64,000 nt of DNA. Source: an uncultured Acetatifactor sp. (lineage in GTDB: Bacteria; Bacillota; Clostridia; Lachnospirales; Lachnospiraceae). Every line of letters starts with the position of its first letter. Position 1 is the first letter of the stretch. Where the stretch lies: NCBI RefSeq assembly GCF_910585425.1, contig NZ_CAJUCP010000003.1, positions 1 through 64,000 on the forward strand. The letters are read 5' to 3'. The notes under the pieces were generated by a model, which saw nothing but the letters and a program-made list of their open reading frames with translations, did no database searches and had not been told where the DNA came from. Shown in pieces: positions 51,446 through 60,546 of the stretch. The translations under genes were made by a program, and so were the position numbers.

Positions 51446-53497
51446 ATGTCTCAAAGCAAAACAAAAAGGAGTGAGAGGAACGTGAGCGGGAACAAAGCGG
51501 ACTCCCGTGGCCGGGAGATGAAAAGAAGCCTGAACGGCAGGATATTGAGGAACACCCTGCTGAACATTTTTGTGCTGGTGCTGGTATGCTGCGGAATCAT
51601 GTGGGCGGCCATGCAGTCTTTGGCCAACAACATTCTGCTGGACAGCCTGCAGCCCATGGCCCGCCAGTCGGCCAAGACAGTGGAGGCCAACATCCATATG
51701 CTGGCGGACCGGATGATGAACATAGCCGGGGATCCCCGGATGGCGGGGGAAGCCGGCGGCGGGGCAGCAGGGGAGGAGGCCCTTCGGGCAGACCGGGAGC
51801 AGCTTCTCATGGAGGCGGCCAAGATTTATGAGCTGTATGCCATCGGCCTCTATGATCTGGAGGGGCAGCTGGTACAGGGGATCGACACTGCGCCGCAGCG
51901 CCTTGACAGCGAATTCTTCTCCCTGCTGCAGGAGACCGACAATATGACTACAGATGCGTCTACGAAATTCCAGGAGGGACTGGGCATCACCATGGGCATG
52001 CCGGTGAAGGAGGAGGGGGAGACGGCCCTGTATGTGGTGGGCGTCTATAAATACGACACCCTGAATGACGTCATCAGCAGCATCAACCTGGGCAGGCACG
52101 GCATCGCTTACATGGTGAACCATGGGGGCGCCATCACCGGCCATCCGGACCAGACGCTGGTTCTGGAGGGAGAGACCATGGAGGGGCTGTGCGGAGGGGA
52201 CCGGGAGGTTGCGGACCGGGTGGTCACCGACGAGACCGGCGCCACAGAGTTCTCCGTGGAGGGCGGGATCATGCTGGCCGCCTTTTCTCCCATCCGGGGG
52301 ACCCAGTGGTCCCTGGTGATCCAGGTGCCGAAGGCGGACTACAGCTCCTACATCAACGGCGCCATTCTGGTGGCGGTGTCGGCCACATTCGTGGTACTGC
52401 TGTTCTCCATACTGGCGGTGCTGCGCCTGGCCAGGTCCATCTCCCGCCCGGTGAAGAAGGTGACGGACCGGATGGTGGCTTTGTCTGACGGCGACCTCCA
52501 TACGGAGGTGGCCCGGATCCGGACCAGGGACGAACTGGAGCTGCTGACCCGGACATTGGGGGATACCGTGGAGAGCGTCAACCGCTACATATCGGATATC
52601 CAGCAGGTACTGACCCAGGTGGCGGAGGGGAATCTGCAGGTGGAGCCCCAGGTGGACTATAAGGGAGACTTCGTACAGATCCGGGGGAGCCTCGGCACCA
52701 TCCTCCGCTCCATGAACGAAACCATTCTGGGCTTCCGCTCTGCCGCCGACCGGCTGGCAGGGATGGCGGAGGAACTCAACGGCCAGTCCGGCCAGCTCCA
52801 TCAGGCCTCCATGGAGCAGACCCGGTCCACGGAGGAGCTGGTGGACGAGGTGTCCCATGTGAAAGAGAGCCTGGCCAGCGTCACGAAGAGCAGCAGCCAG
52901 ACCAGGGTGAAGACGGAAGAGATCTCCCAGTGCATCCGGGAGGCGAACATGCGCATGGACGATCTCTCCCAGGCCATGGACAATATCAGCGTCAATGCCC
53001 AGAAGATTACCAAGATCGCGGAGGACATCGAAGACATCGCGTTCCAGACAGGCATCCTGGCGCTGAATGCGTCCGTGGAGGCGGCCAGGGCCGGAAGCGC
53101 GGGGAAGGGCTTCGCCGTGGTGGCGGAGGAGGTCAGGCAGCTTGCCTCCAAGAGCAGCGAGTCCGCCAAAAGCGCTGCGCAGATGGTGGGCAGCACTAAG
53201 ACCATCATCGAGAGCGGCGTGAAGCTCACCGGAGCCGCCGCCAGCTCTTTCCGGGAGATATCGGCCGTCTCCGAGCAGATCAGCGGGATCACCGATGAAC
53301 TGGTGACGGCGGTCCGGGGACAGGAGAGCGCCCTGGTGATCATGGAGGAGCGGATTGGGACGATTTCGGCCATTGCGGAGAGAAACCTGCAGAATGCCGC
53401 CGGAACGGAGCAGTCCAGCTCCGGCCTGGCAAGAGAGGCGGAGGCCCTTCAGGATCAGGTGAAGAGATTTGTGGTGAAGGAGGGAAGGGGCAGATGA
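51446..53497 (+). CDS. Methyl-accepting chemotaxis protein
   Basis: 683 residues. First membrane helix TLLNIFVLVLVCCGIMWAAM, an extracellular dCache-like sensor (DLEGQLVQGIDTAPQRLDSEFF, GVYKYDTLNDVISSI), second helix near 300-320 (AILVAVSATFVVLLFSILAVL), HAMP domain (ISRPVKKVTDRMVALSDGDL) and the cytoplasmic signalling hairpin EDIAFQTGILALNASVEAARAG near 530-555. GTG 51482 behind AAGGAG is an alternative start. It controls CheA-driven motility. The stop overlaps the FMN-binding lipoprotein start by 4 bases, linking the two. Confidence 0.93.
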   Translation: MSQSKTKRSERNVSGNKADSRGREMKRSLNGRILRNTLLNIFVLVLVCCGIMWAAMQSLANNILLDSLQPMARQSAKTVEANIHMLADRMMNIAGDPRMAGEAGGGAAGEEALRADREQLLMEAAKIYELYAIGLYDLEGQLVQGIDTAPQRLDSEFFSLLQETDNMTTDASTKFQEGLGITMGMPVKEEGETALYVVGVYKYDTLNDVISSINLGRHGIAYMVNHGGAITGHPDQTLVLEGETMEGLCGGDREVADRVVTDETGATEFSVEGGIMLAAFSPIRGTQWSLVIQVPKADYSSYINGAILVAVSATFVVLLFSILAVLRLARSISRPVKKVTDRMVALSDGDLHTEVARIRTRDELELLTRTLGDTVESVNRYISDIQQVLTQVAEGNLQVEPQVDYKGDFVQIRGSLGTILRSMNETILGFRSAADRLAGMAEELNGQSGQLHQASMEQTRSTEELVDEVSHVKESLASVTKSSSQTRVKTEEISQCIREANMRMDDLSQAMDNISVNAQKITKIAEDIEDIAFQTGILALNASVEAARAGSAGKGFAVVAEEVRQLASKSSESAKSAAQMVGSTKTIIESGVKLTGAAASSFREISAVSEQISGITDELVTAVRGQESALVIMEERIGTISAIAERNLQNAAGTEQSSSGLAREAEALQDQVKRFVVKEGRGR

Positions 53498-53937
53498 AAA
53501 GGATAGCAAGCATCGTATTGGCCCTGCTGGTGACGGGATTCCTGACAGCCTGCGGCAGCGGCCAGGCAGGGCTCCAGGACGGCTACTACACCGCCCAGGC
53601 CGCCGAGTACAGCCATGGCTGGAGGGAATATATCACAATCATGGTGAAGGACGGGAGCATCGTCTCCGTGGAGTACAATGCGGAGAACGCCAGCGGATTC
53701 ATCAAAAGCTGGGACACTGCCTACATGCAGTCCATGCTGGACGTGACGGGCACCTACCCGAACCAATACACCCGCTACTACGCCGGGCAGCTTCTGGAGA
53801 AACAGGGGGAAGGGGAGATCGACGCCCTCACCGGGGCCACTTCTTCCTACGGCTCCTTCCAGAAACTGATGGCCGCGGTCCTGGAGCAGGCCGGGAAAGG
53901 GGACTCCAGCATCGTGTACGTGGATACCGGGCACTGA
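53494..53937 (+). CDS. FMN-binding domain lipoprotein
   Basis: 147 residues. Lipobox FLTAC-type (LVTGFLTAC, Cys20), then an FMN_bind domain: DGYYTAQAAEYSHGWREYITIMVKDGSIVSVEYNAENASG, and the flavinylation motif D-A-L-T-G-A-T-S-S whose Thr normally carries covalent FMN. Located outside the membrane. Overlap with the chemoreceptor gene (ATGA) suggests a joint role in redox- or electron-acceptor taxis; this is inference. Confidence 0.9.
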   Translation: MKRIASIVLALLVTGFLTACGSGQAGLQDGYYTAQAAEYSHGWREYITIMVKDGSIVSVEYNAENASGFIKSWDTAYMQSMLDVTGTYPNQYTRYYAGQLLEKQGEGEIDALTGATSSYGSFQKLMAAVLEQAGKGDSSIVYVDTGH

Positions 53938-54020
53938 GGCGCAGGGTTGGAGGCCAGGCGTCCCGAGGGTTGGGGTTTTGGTGATTTGTGGATTGCGTGT
54001 GCGGATGTTATTTGTTTTTT

Positions 54021-54066
54021 GATAAAAAAGTTCGCCTTACTTGCATGTAAGGCGAACTTTTTTATC
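54021..54066. terminator. Palindrome/bidirectional terminator, copy A
   Basis: Perfect 20-bp stem GATAAAAAAGTTCGCCTTAC (54021-54040) with its complement 54047-54066, loop TTGCAT. T runs on both strands make it a two-way terminator after the FMN-binding gene. Its 28-bp core is the exact reverse complement of copy B at 54271-54298. Confidence 0.85.
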
Positions 54067-54270
54067 GCTTCTAACATTTTATACCTAATGTGTGGTTAGT
54101 GCAAGTCTAAATTTATTTTTGTCAATATTTTCTAAATTCGATTATTTTTTCCCTGAATTTTCATATGTTTCGCAGAGAGATTTTGGCTAAATTACCATAT
54201 TTGGCACTTGGCCCTGATTTTTGCGCCGCTTTTCGAAGGAAGGCACGGAGGGCCGAAAGAGGCCTGAAAA

Positions 54271-54298
54271 GTTCGCCTTACATGCAAGTAAGGCGAAC
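54271..54298. repeat. Palindrome copy B upstream of the AbiEi-like gene
   Basis: GTTCGCCTTAC (54271-54281), loop ATGCAA, GTAAGGCGAAC (54288-54298). Same arms as copy A with the loop reversed, so it is an inverted second copy about 240 bases away. Between the copies is an AT-rich stretch with no gene. Confidence 0.85.
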
Positions 54299-54391
54299 CA
54301 TGCGATATTTACGGCAGGTGCCATAAGCTGCCTGCAGGGACTGACGTGATGATTCGGCTGCCTTGCCCGGGAACAGGGCGGTGCGGCGGAG

Positions 54392-55225
54392 ATGGAGTGG
54401 GAAATGCCAGAGACGACCGGAACGAGATGCTGTAGCAAGCGGGAGGGGCGCCCTGTAGCCGGGCCGTACACCGGAAGCCAGGAGCGGCCTTCCGGCGCCA
54501 AGTATTATGAGCGGATGCGGGAGCTGGGGTGCTTCACCCTGCAGGATGTCACAGAGATGGTGGGGGAGCGTTCCGCGGTGGCCTATCTGGTGAACGATTA
54601 CCAGAGGAGGGGCTACATCGACAGGATACACCGCAACCTGTATACGGTGATGGACACGGAGAGGGAGGAGCCGGCGCTGGACCGATACCAGATCGGCAGT
54701 AGGCTGTTCCCGGATGCGTACATCGCCCTGCGCAGCGCGTTCGAGGCGTGGGGGTATGCGCCTAGGACGGGGAATGAGGTCTTCGTGGCCACCGGGACGC
54801 GGTTCACGGATTTTCGGTATAACGGGGTGTTCTATCGGAGGGTGCATCCGAAGGCCGGAGCCGAGAAGTCATGGGTGGGCGGGAGCCTTGTGGCCAGCCT
54901 GGAGCAGACGGTGGTGGACAGCCTCCATAGCTTCTCGGGAGAGGCCGGGCTGGAGGATGTGGTGGAGTGCATCGTGCGGCTGCCGGGGTTGGATGCGGAC
55001 AGGCTGCTCCAGTGCCTGGAGAGGTATGGGAACGGGTATCTTTATCAGAAGTGTGGGTATGTGCTGGAGCAGTTGCAGGAGTATGTGGGGCTGCCGGAGG
55101 CTTTCTATCGGGAGTGCAGGGCGCATTGCGCGAGTACGGTGCGGTATATGGTGAAGGGGGCGGATGGGTTGGTTTACCATCGGGAGTGGGGAGTTTATGC
55201 GCCTTGTTTGAGGTGGGGGGAGTGA
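54392..55225 (+). CDS. AbiEi-family antitoxin-like protein (orphan)
   Basis: 277 residues at most; the true start may be MEWEMP (54392) or MRELGCFTLQDV (54515). Winged-helix N-terminus (CFTLQDVTEMVGERSAVAYLVNDYQRRGYIDRIHRNLYTV), then AYIALRSAFEAWGY and a C-terminal region, the AbiEi arrangement of type IV toxin-antitoxin/abortive infection systems. The cognate AbiEii nucleotidyltransferase toxin that normally follows is missing: 31 bases on, a sugar epimerase begins. Two inverted 28-bp palindromes upstream may be its operators. Confidence 0.75.
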   Translation: MEWEMPETTGTRCCSKREGRPVAGPYTGSQERPSGAKYYERMRELGCFTLQDVTEMVGERSAVAYLVNDYQRRGYIDRIHRNLYTVMDTEREEPALDRYQIGSRLFPDAYIALRSAFEAWGYAPRTGNEVFVATGTRFTDFRYNGVFYRRVHPKAGAEKSWVGGSLVASLEQTVVDSLHSFSGEAGLEDVVECIVRLPGLDADRLLQCLERYGNGYLYQKCGYVLEQLQEYVGLPEAFYRECRAHCASTVRYMVKGADGLVYHREWGVYAPCLRWGE

Positions 55226-55256
55226 AAGTAGCAGTTGGAGTGAGGAAGATAAGAAC

Positions 55257-56345
55257 ATGGTTGACTTGAATGTGGACTTAAATAATAAGACAGTATTGGT
55301 AACCGGTGTAGCCGGATTTATTGGAGCAAATCTAGCTAAGAGGCTTCTAGTTGAAATTACTGGGGTTACAGTTATCGGAGTAGATAATTTAAATGATTAT
55401 TATGATGTAAGGCTTAAAGAAACAAGACTTTTTGAATTGGAGAGAATTTCAGTTCAGATTGGGACAAGCTCCTTTAGGTTTATAAAAGGTAATATTGCAG
55501 ACAAGTCATTTATTGAAAATATCTTTTCTATGTATAAGCCAGCAGTAGTTGTAAATTTGGCTGCACAGGCGGGGGTCAGATATTCCATTACAAATCCAGA
55601 TGCATATATAGAGACTAATCTGATTGGTTTCTATAATATTCTGGAAGCATGCCGCCATTCCTATGATGACGAGGCAAGAGGAGTTGAACATCTGGTTTAT
55701 GCATCATCTTCGTCTGTGTATGGCTCTAATGAAAAGGTTCCATATGGTGTGGAAGATAAAGTGGATAATCCGGTTAGTCTTTATGCTGCTACCAAAAAAA
55801 GTAATGAATTGCTGGCCCACGCGTATAGCAAGCTCTATGGCATACCATCTACAGGTCTTCGTTTTTTTACCGTTTATGGACCGGCGGGTAGACCAGATAT
55901 GGCCTATTTTGGTTTCACGAATAAATTGAAAAATGGTGAAAAAATACAGATATTTAATTATGGTAACTGTGAACGTGATTTTACATATGTGGATGATGTC
56001 GTTGAAGGGGTAATCAGGGTTATGCAGGGGGCACCAGAGGTGAAGCATGACGAGAATGGAGTACCTTTGCCACCATATCGCATTTACAATATCGGTAACA
56101 GTCATCCGGAAAATCTTTTAGATTTCGTGCAGATATTACAGGAAGAGTTGGTTCAGGCAGGAGTGTTGGATGCAGATTATGATTTTGAGGCTTACAAGGT
56201 ATTAGTTCCGATGCAACCTGGTGATGTATCAATTACATATGCGGATACGTCAGATTTAGAACGTGATTTTGGATATAGACCGAATACTAAATTGAGAGAT
56301 GGGCTTAGATGTTTTGCGGAGTGGTACAAAGAGTTTTATGCGTAA
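55257..56345 (+). CDS. NAD-dependent UDP-sugar epimerase (UDP-glucuronate 4-epimerase type)
   Basis: 362 residues, start of the AT-rich polysaccharide locus. Rossmann motif TGVAGFIGANLAKRLL (16-31), catalytic YAATKK (Tyr-x-x-x-Lys), NIADKSFIENIF and substrate-side YGPAGRPDMAYFGFTNKL, all as in UDP-glucuronate/galacturonate epimerases. It supplies a UDP-sugar donor for the glycosyltransferases downstream. The start follows GGAGTGAGGA. Confidence 0.9.
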   Translation: MVDLNVDLNNKTVLVTGVAGFIGANLAKRLLVEITGVTVIGVDNLNDYYDVRLKETRLFELERISVQIGTSSFRFIKGNIADKSFIENIFSMYKPAVVVNLAAQAGVRYSITNPDAYIETNLIGFYNILEACRHSYDDEARGVEHLVYASSSSVYGSNEKVPYGVEDKVDNPVSLYAATKKSNELLAHAYSKLYGIPSTGLRFFTVYGPAGRPDMAYFGFTNKLKNGEKIQIFNYGNCERDFTYVDDVVEGVIRVMQGAPEVKHDENGVPLPPYRIYNIGNSHPENLLDFVQILQEELVQAGVLDADYDFEAYKVLVPMQPGDVSITYADTSDLERDFGYRPNTKLRDGLRCFAEWYKEFYA

Positions 56346-56448
56346 AGGTGAAATAAAGATTAGAAGAACGTGTGATTGCGTAAGGAAAGAAAATCGAATT
56401 TGAAGCGGCCGCATAGCGAACTGTTAAAAAGGCTAAACCATTAGAGAT

Positions 56449-57525
56449 ATGAAAAGGAAATTATTATATATAGTAGAAGCCATGGGTGGTGGCGTATTTA
56501 CATATATTGTTGGCTTGACGAATGAACTGGTAGATTATTTTGAGATATACATAGCTTATGCAGTTCGTCCCCAAACACCAATAGACTTTAGAGATAAGTT
56601 TGACAAAAGAATACATTTCATTGAAGTAAAAAATTTTACTAGGTCAATCAGTCTGACAAAAGATATTAAAGCTTTCTTTGAAATTAGAAAAATTGCTGGC
56701 AACATTAAGCCGGATATCATTCATTTGCATTCATCAAAGGCTGGAGTCATAGGACGTTGGGCATTTGATGGAAAGAAAACTCCACTATTTTATACGCCGC
56801 ATGGTTATAGCTTTTTGATGACTAACTATAGTTTGCTCAAGAGAATGGCGTTTAGGTTTATAGAAACCGTATCAGCTAAGAGGAACTGTATGGTTATTTC
56901 ATGCAGTGAGGGTGAGCATCATGAAACATTAAAACTTACCGTGAATGCAACATATGTGGAAAATGGAATAAATACGAAAGAGCTGCAGGTATTGATGGAT
57001 AGGAATAGAAATTTGGAGATAAAAGATGAGCAGTTTACTATATTTACGTTGGGGCGTATCTGCTATCAGAAAAATCCAAAACTATTTAACCAAATTGCAG
57101 AAGCTATGCCAGATGTCAAGTTCGTTTGGATTGGAGATGGTGAAATGAAGAAGGAACTTAAGGCTTCAAACATAGAAATTACTGGCTGGAAAGAGAGAGA
57201 AGAAGCTGTCAAGAATTCTCTGCAAGCGCATGTATTTATGCTGACATCTCTTTGGGAAGGGCTTCCCATGAGTCTTCTCGAGGCTATGTATATGAAGAAA
57301 ATATGTATAGTTTCTGATGTGATTGGAAACAGGGATGTGGTCAAAAATGGAGCGAATGGTTTTCTTTGTGATTGTTTAGATGACTATGTAAAAGCTATTC
57401 GAATAGCCAAGGAGAGTGGATGTAAGGAATTGGTAGAGGATGCATTTTCAAATGTTAAGACCAAATACAATACCATTATTATGGCTGAGCAATATAGGAA
57501 AATTTATAACAGCAAAATAAGATAG
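56449..57525 (+). CDS. Family 4 glycosyltransferase
   Basis: 358 residues, GT-B fold. N-terminal domain ending at HSSKAGVIGRWAFDG; C-terminal nucleotide-sugar site LGRICYQKNPKLFNQIAEAMPDVKFVWIGDGEMKKEL and SLWEGLPMSLLEAMYMKK with the conserved E-x7-E-like Glu (E of LLEA). Adds a sugar to the growing surface polysaccharide on the cytoplasmic face. 104 bases after the epimerase gene; AT-rich throughout. Confidence 0.9.
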   Translation: MKRKLLYIVEAMGGGVFTYIVGLTNELVDYFEIYIAYAVRPQTPIDFRDKFDKRIHFIEVKNFTRSISLTKDIKAFFEIRKIAGNIKPDIIHLHSSKAGVIGRWAFDGKKTPLFYTPHGYSFLMTNYSLLKRMAFRFIETVSAKRNCMVISCSEGEHHETLKLTVNATYVENGINTKELQVLMDRNRNLEIKDEQFTIFTLGRICYQKNPKLFNQIAEAMPDVKFVWIGDGEMKKELKASNIEITGWKEREEAVKNSLQAHVFMLTSLWEGLPMSLLEAMYMKKICIVSDVIGNRDVVKNGANGFLCDCLDDYVKAIRIAKESGCKELVEDAFSNVKTKYNTIIMAEQYRKIYNSKIR

Positions 57526-57540
57526 AAGGTTTAAAAGGGA

Positions 57541-59391
57541 ATGGACAAAAAGCTGAAGTCGCTAATAGATAGATGCCAGGTAGTGAGTTTCGATATTTTT
57601 GACACGCTTATTTTTAGAAAATGTACACACCCTACAGATGTGTTTGATGATGTCGCTTTACAATTAGAAATAGAGAGTGCAATTTTTAAGGAAGATAGAA
57701 TTCAAATAGAGCAAAGAATTAGGAAGCAAAAGAAAAAAGGAGAAGTTTGTATAGAAGAAATTTATGATAAATTACACAGAAAATATGATATTGGGAAAGA
57801 GCATGGTATCCATACAGAGGAGACAATTGAAATGGGTGTATGTTATGCAAACCCTGAGATTAAAGCTGTTTATGATTATTGTATTATGCAAGGCAAAAAA
57901 ATATGCATTACCACAGATATGTATTTGACTGAGGCATGTATTTCTGAGATTCTTGCAAAAAATGGTTATTATTGTTATGATAAATTGTTCATATCATCCA
58001 TATATGGAAAGCGTAAGGGAACAGGTCAGCTTTTTGATATATTAATAGAGAAAATAGGAGTACCGGCATATAAAATTCTGCATATTGGAGACAATTTTTT
58101 GTCTGATTTTCTTATGGCAAAGAGAAAAGGTCTGAAATCATATTTGTATAAGGGGAAGCCCAAAATAGAAAATCAAATTGAGTTGTTGCTTAATGAATTT
58201 TTGAAGAATAGTAATAAAGCCAATAGAGATTTTTATGAAATGTTTGGTTATAACATACTTGGTCCAGCTATTTATGGATATGTAATATGGCTTAATAGGC
58301 AGTTAAAGAATAAAGGAATCAAGAAAGTGTTTTTTTTGGCACGAGAAGGGCAATTTATTAAGCGTGTATTTGATACAATCGTATCAGACGATTTTGAAAA
58401 ACATTATTTGTTTGTATCCAGAAGGAGCTTAGCGGTGCCAGCAATTTCAACAGTATCAACTATGGAAGATTTTCTGGCTCTTAGACCCATGTATAATCGG
58501 GTCAAAGTGAAAAACCAAATTGCAAAGGTTGGATTAAATATATCTGATTTGAAAGATTGGCATTGTTTTTCTGAAGATAATTTGAATAAGGTATTTGGAG
58601 AGTTAGATGCTATCACCAAAAAAAATATTCAAGAAGCGTTATTTGTAGAGAGCAAAAAGAAATCATACTGTGAATTAGATTTACTATTAAAATATTTGAA
58701 TCAAGAACATGTTGCAGGCATGCTGGCTGTAATCGACTTAGGTTGGAATGGGTCGATGCAAAGGGCATTAGTACAACTTTTAAAAGATAATAATGTAGAT
58801 GTGGACATTTATGGTTTTTTTATGGCACAGAGAGACGGTTTTTATAAAAACGCAAGCCACATCAAAAATATGGGCTTTTTATTTAATTATGATGCGGTAT
58901 CAGCACAAGAAAACCTTCTTTTGAATAGTGGGACAAATTTGCTGGAATTGTTGTTTTCTGCTGATCATGGTTCTACCATAAGATACACTATTTTACAGGA
59001 CAAAATTGTACCAGAGCTAGAGGATTATGAGTATGCACATGTTTATCCTGTTATTCGGAGATGTCAAGATGCAGCTTTAAAATTTGCAAAAGATTTTCAT
59101 TCTAAGTATGGATTTGCTGTATGCGGTTACGAGAAAGAATTATTTAAACCCATGTATAGAACTTTAAAGAGACCAGACAGAAAAGTTATACAATATTTTG
59201 GTAATATGCCATATTCAGACATGAATGAAACGAAGCTAGTTCTCGCAAAAAAATGTAGTATATTTAAATTGAAAGATTGTATTAAAGCATTTAATGATTC
59301 TGGATGGAAGGTGGGATTTATAAAAAGAAATTTTAAAATAAGATATTCATTTGAGATATATTGGCTTCTTAGAAAATTATTTAATGGATGA
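57541..59391 (+). CDS. Two-part HAD-superfamily protein of a polysaccharide cluster
   Basis: 616 residues. N-terminal HAD hydrolase: SFDIFDTLIFRKC (nucleophile D-x-D), ICITTDMYLTEACI, and acidic motif IGDNFLSDFLMAKRKGLKSYLY. The second half (FFLAREGQFIKRVFD, RRSLAVPAIS, MLAVIDLGWNGSMQRALVQLL, FMAQRDGFYKNASH) is a separate conserved region seen in predicted hydrolases of capsule loci (COG5610-like). Precise chemistry unknown; a phosphatase or glycerol/sugar-phosphate transfer step is likely. 16 bases after the GT4 gene. Confidence 0.82.
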   Translation: MDKKLKSLIDRCQVVSFDIFDTLIFRKCTHPTDVFDDVALQLEIESAIFKEDRIQIEQRIRKQKKKGEVCIEEIYDKLHRKYDIGKEHGIHTEETIEMGVCYANPEIKAVYDYCIMQGKKICITTDMYLTEACISEILAKNGYYCYDKLFISSIYGKRKGTGQLFDILIEKIGVPAYKILHIGDNFLSDFLMAKRKGLKSYLYKGKPKIENQIELLLNEFLKNSNKANRDFYEMFGYNILGPAIYGYVIWLNRQLKNKGIKKVFFLAREGQFIKRVFDTIVSDDFEKHYLFVSRRSLAVPAISTVSTMEDFLALRPMYNRVKVKNQIAKVGLNISDLKDWHCFSEDNLNKVFGELDAITKKNIQEALFVESKKKSYCELDLLLKYLNQEHVAGMLAVIDLGWNGSMQRALVQLLKDNNVDVDIYGFFMAQRDGFYKNASHIKNMGFLFNYDAVSAQENLLLNSGTNLLELLFSADHGSTIRYTILQDKIVPELEDYEYAHVYPVIRRCQDAALKFAKDFHSKYGFAVCGYEKELFKPMYRTLKRPDRKVIQYFGNMPYSDMNETKLVLAKKCSIFKLKDCIKAFNDSGWKVGFIKRNFKIRYSFEIYWLLRKLFNG

Positions 59392-59400
59392 GGATTAGGA

Positions 59401-60498
59401 ATGTACTACTTTTTGATAATTTACATAATAAGTCTTTCTGTTTTAATGACCAGATTGTCTTCAAAGAAAAAATATATAAAAATAAAACCGATAAGCTTTC
59501 AATTAAGTAGTAATATATATTGGATTATATTATTTTTATTACCGCTTATTTATGCTGCTGTGAAACGAAGTTTAAATGTAGGAAGTGATACGGCTGGTGT
59601 TTATAGAAATATATATTTTGGTGGATATGCTGTCAATCATTGGCGTCCTACTATTTATGAAGGGTTATTTATACAATATGTGAAATTAGTTTATAAGATA
59701 AATCCTAAATTTGAATTTTTGCTAGGACTTTCTGTTCTTATTATATGCTCTATTTTCATAACATACTTTGTACTGAGACGAAAAAATATAAATATAATGA
59801 TTTCTCTCTTAGTTTTTTTTGTATGGCTCTATTGTCCTTCTTACAATGTATTAAGACAAATATTAGCAGTATCATGTTCATTTATAGGATTAGTTATATT
59901 GGAAAAAAATCGTCCGATATGTGGTGTAATCATTTTTACAATTGCCAGTTTTATCCATATAACATCAATAATAGTATTTATATATTATATACCTTATTTC
60001 TTTGCAAAAAAACAGAAATGGAGAAAAATTGTTCCACTCATATTTTTGCTTGGACCGTTTATTACAAAGATATTAATTACATCATTGATACAGATATCAT
60101 TTTTTTCAAAATTTGCTGAAAGCTTGCAGCCTTTTAATATGTCAAATATGAATACAAAGTTTTTCATATTTCCTGTGATGGTTTTTCCGTTAATTTTGTT
60201 ATATTGGAATGAGATTATTAGATTGGATACATTCAATTATATTCATTTATGTGGATTTATTTTTATTTTTACAGCAGTTTTTCTTTCTGGCTATCTTTGG
60301 TATGCATTTAGGATGATGTATTATTTCATTCCAAGTGAAGCTATTATTTTAGGTCAACTTGGGAGATGTTGCAAAAATAGAAAACAGAGATTCCTGGTAA
60401 ACTTGTATTTAGTTGTTGCTTTGTTGGGATCGTTTTTGTTTGTTTATGTTTATCATGATACAGATGGAATATATCCATATTTGTTTAACAATTTATAG
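59401..60498 (+). CDS. EpsG/Wzy-like polysaccharide polymerase
   Basis: 365 residues with about ten hydrophobic segments (YFLIIYIISLSVLMTRL, YWIILFLLPLIYAAVK, FGLIVFF-type). Family residues appear in NVGSDTAGVYRNIYFGGY, PSYNVLRQILAVSC and FIHITSIIVFIYY. EpsG-type proteins link repeat units or form the export polymerase in exopolysaccharide clusters. RBS AGGATTAGGA. Confidence 0.85.
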   Translation: MYYFLIIYIISLSVLMTRLSSKKKYIKIKPISFQLSSNIYWIILFLLPLIYAAVKRSLNVGSDTAGVYRNIYFGGYAVNHWRPTIYEGLFIQYVKLVYKINPKFEFLLGLSVLIICSIFITYFVLRRKNINIMISLLVFFVWLYCPSYNVLRQILAVSCSFIGLVILEKNRPICGVIIFTIASFIHITSIIVFIYYIPYFFAKKQKWRKIVPLIFLLGPFITKILITSLIQISFFSKFAESLQPFNMSNMNTKFFIFPVMVFPLILLYWNEIIRLDTFNYIHLCGFIFIFTAVFLSGYLWYAFRMMYYFIPSEAIILGQLGRCCKNRKQRFLVNLYLVVALLGSFLFVYVYHDTDGIYPYLFNNL

Positions 60499-60546
60499 AA
60501 AATGGATTGATTAGTTTCGATTAGGTGGCCGGAAGGGGTGAGCTTG

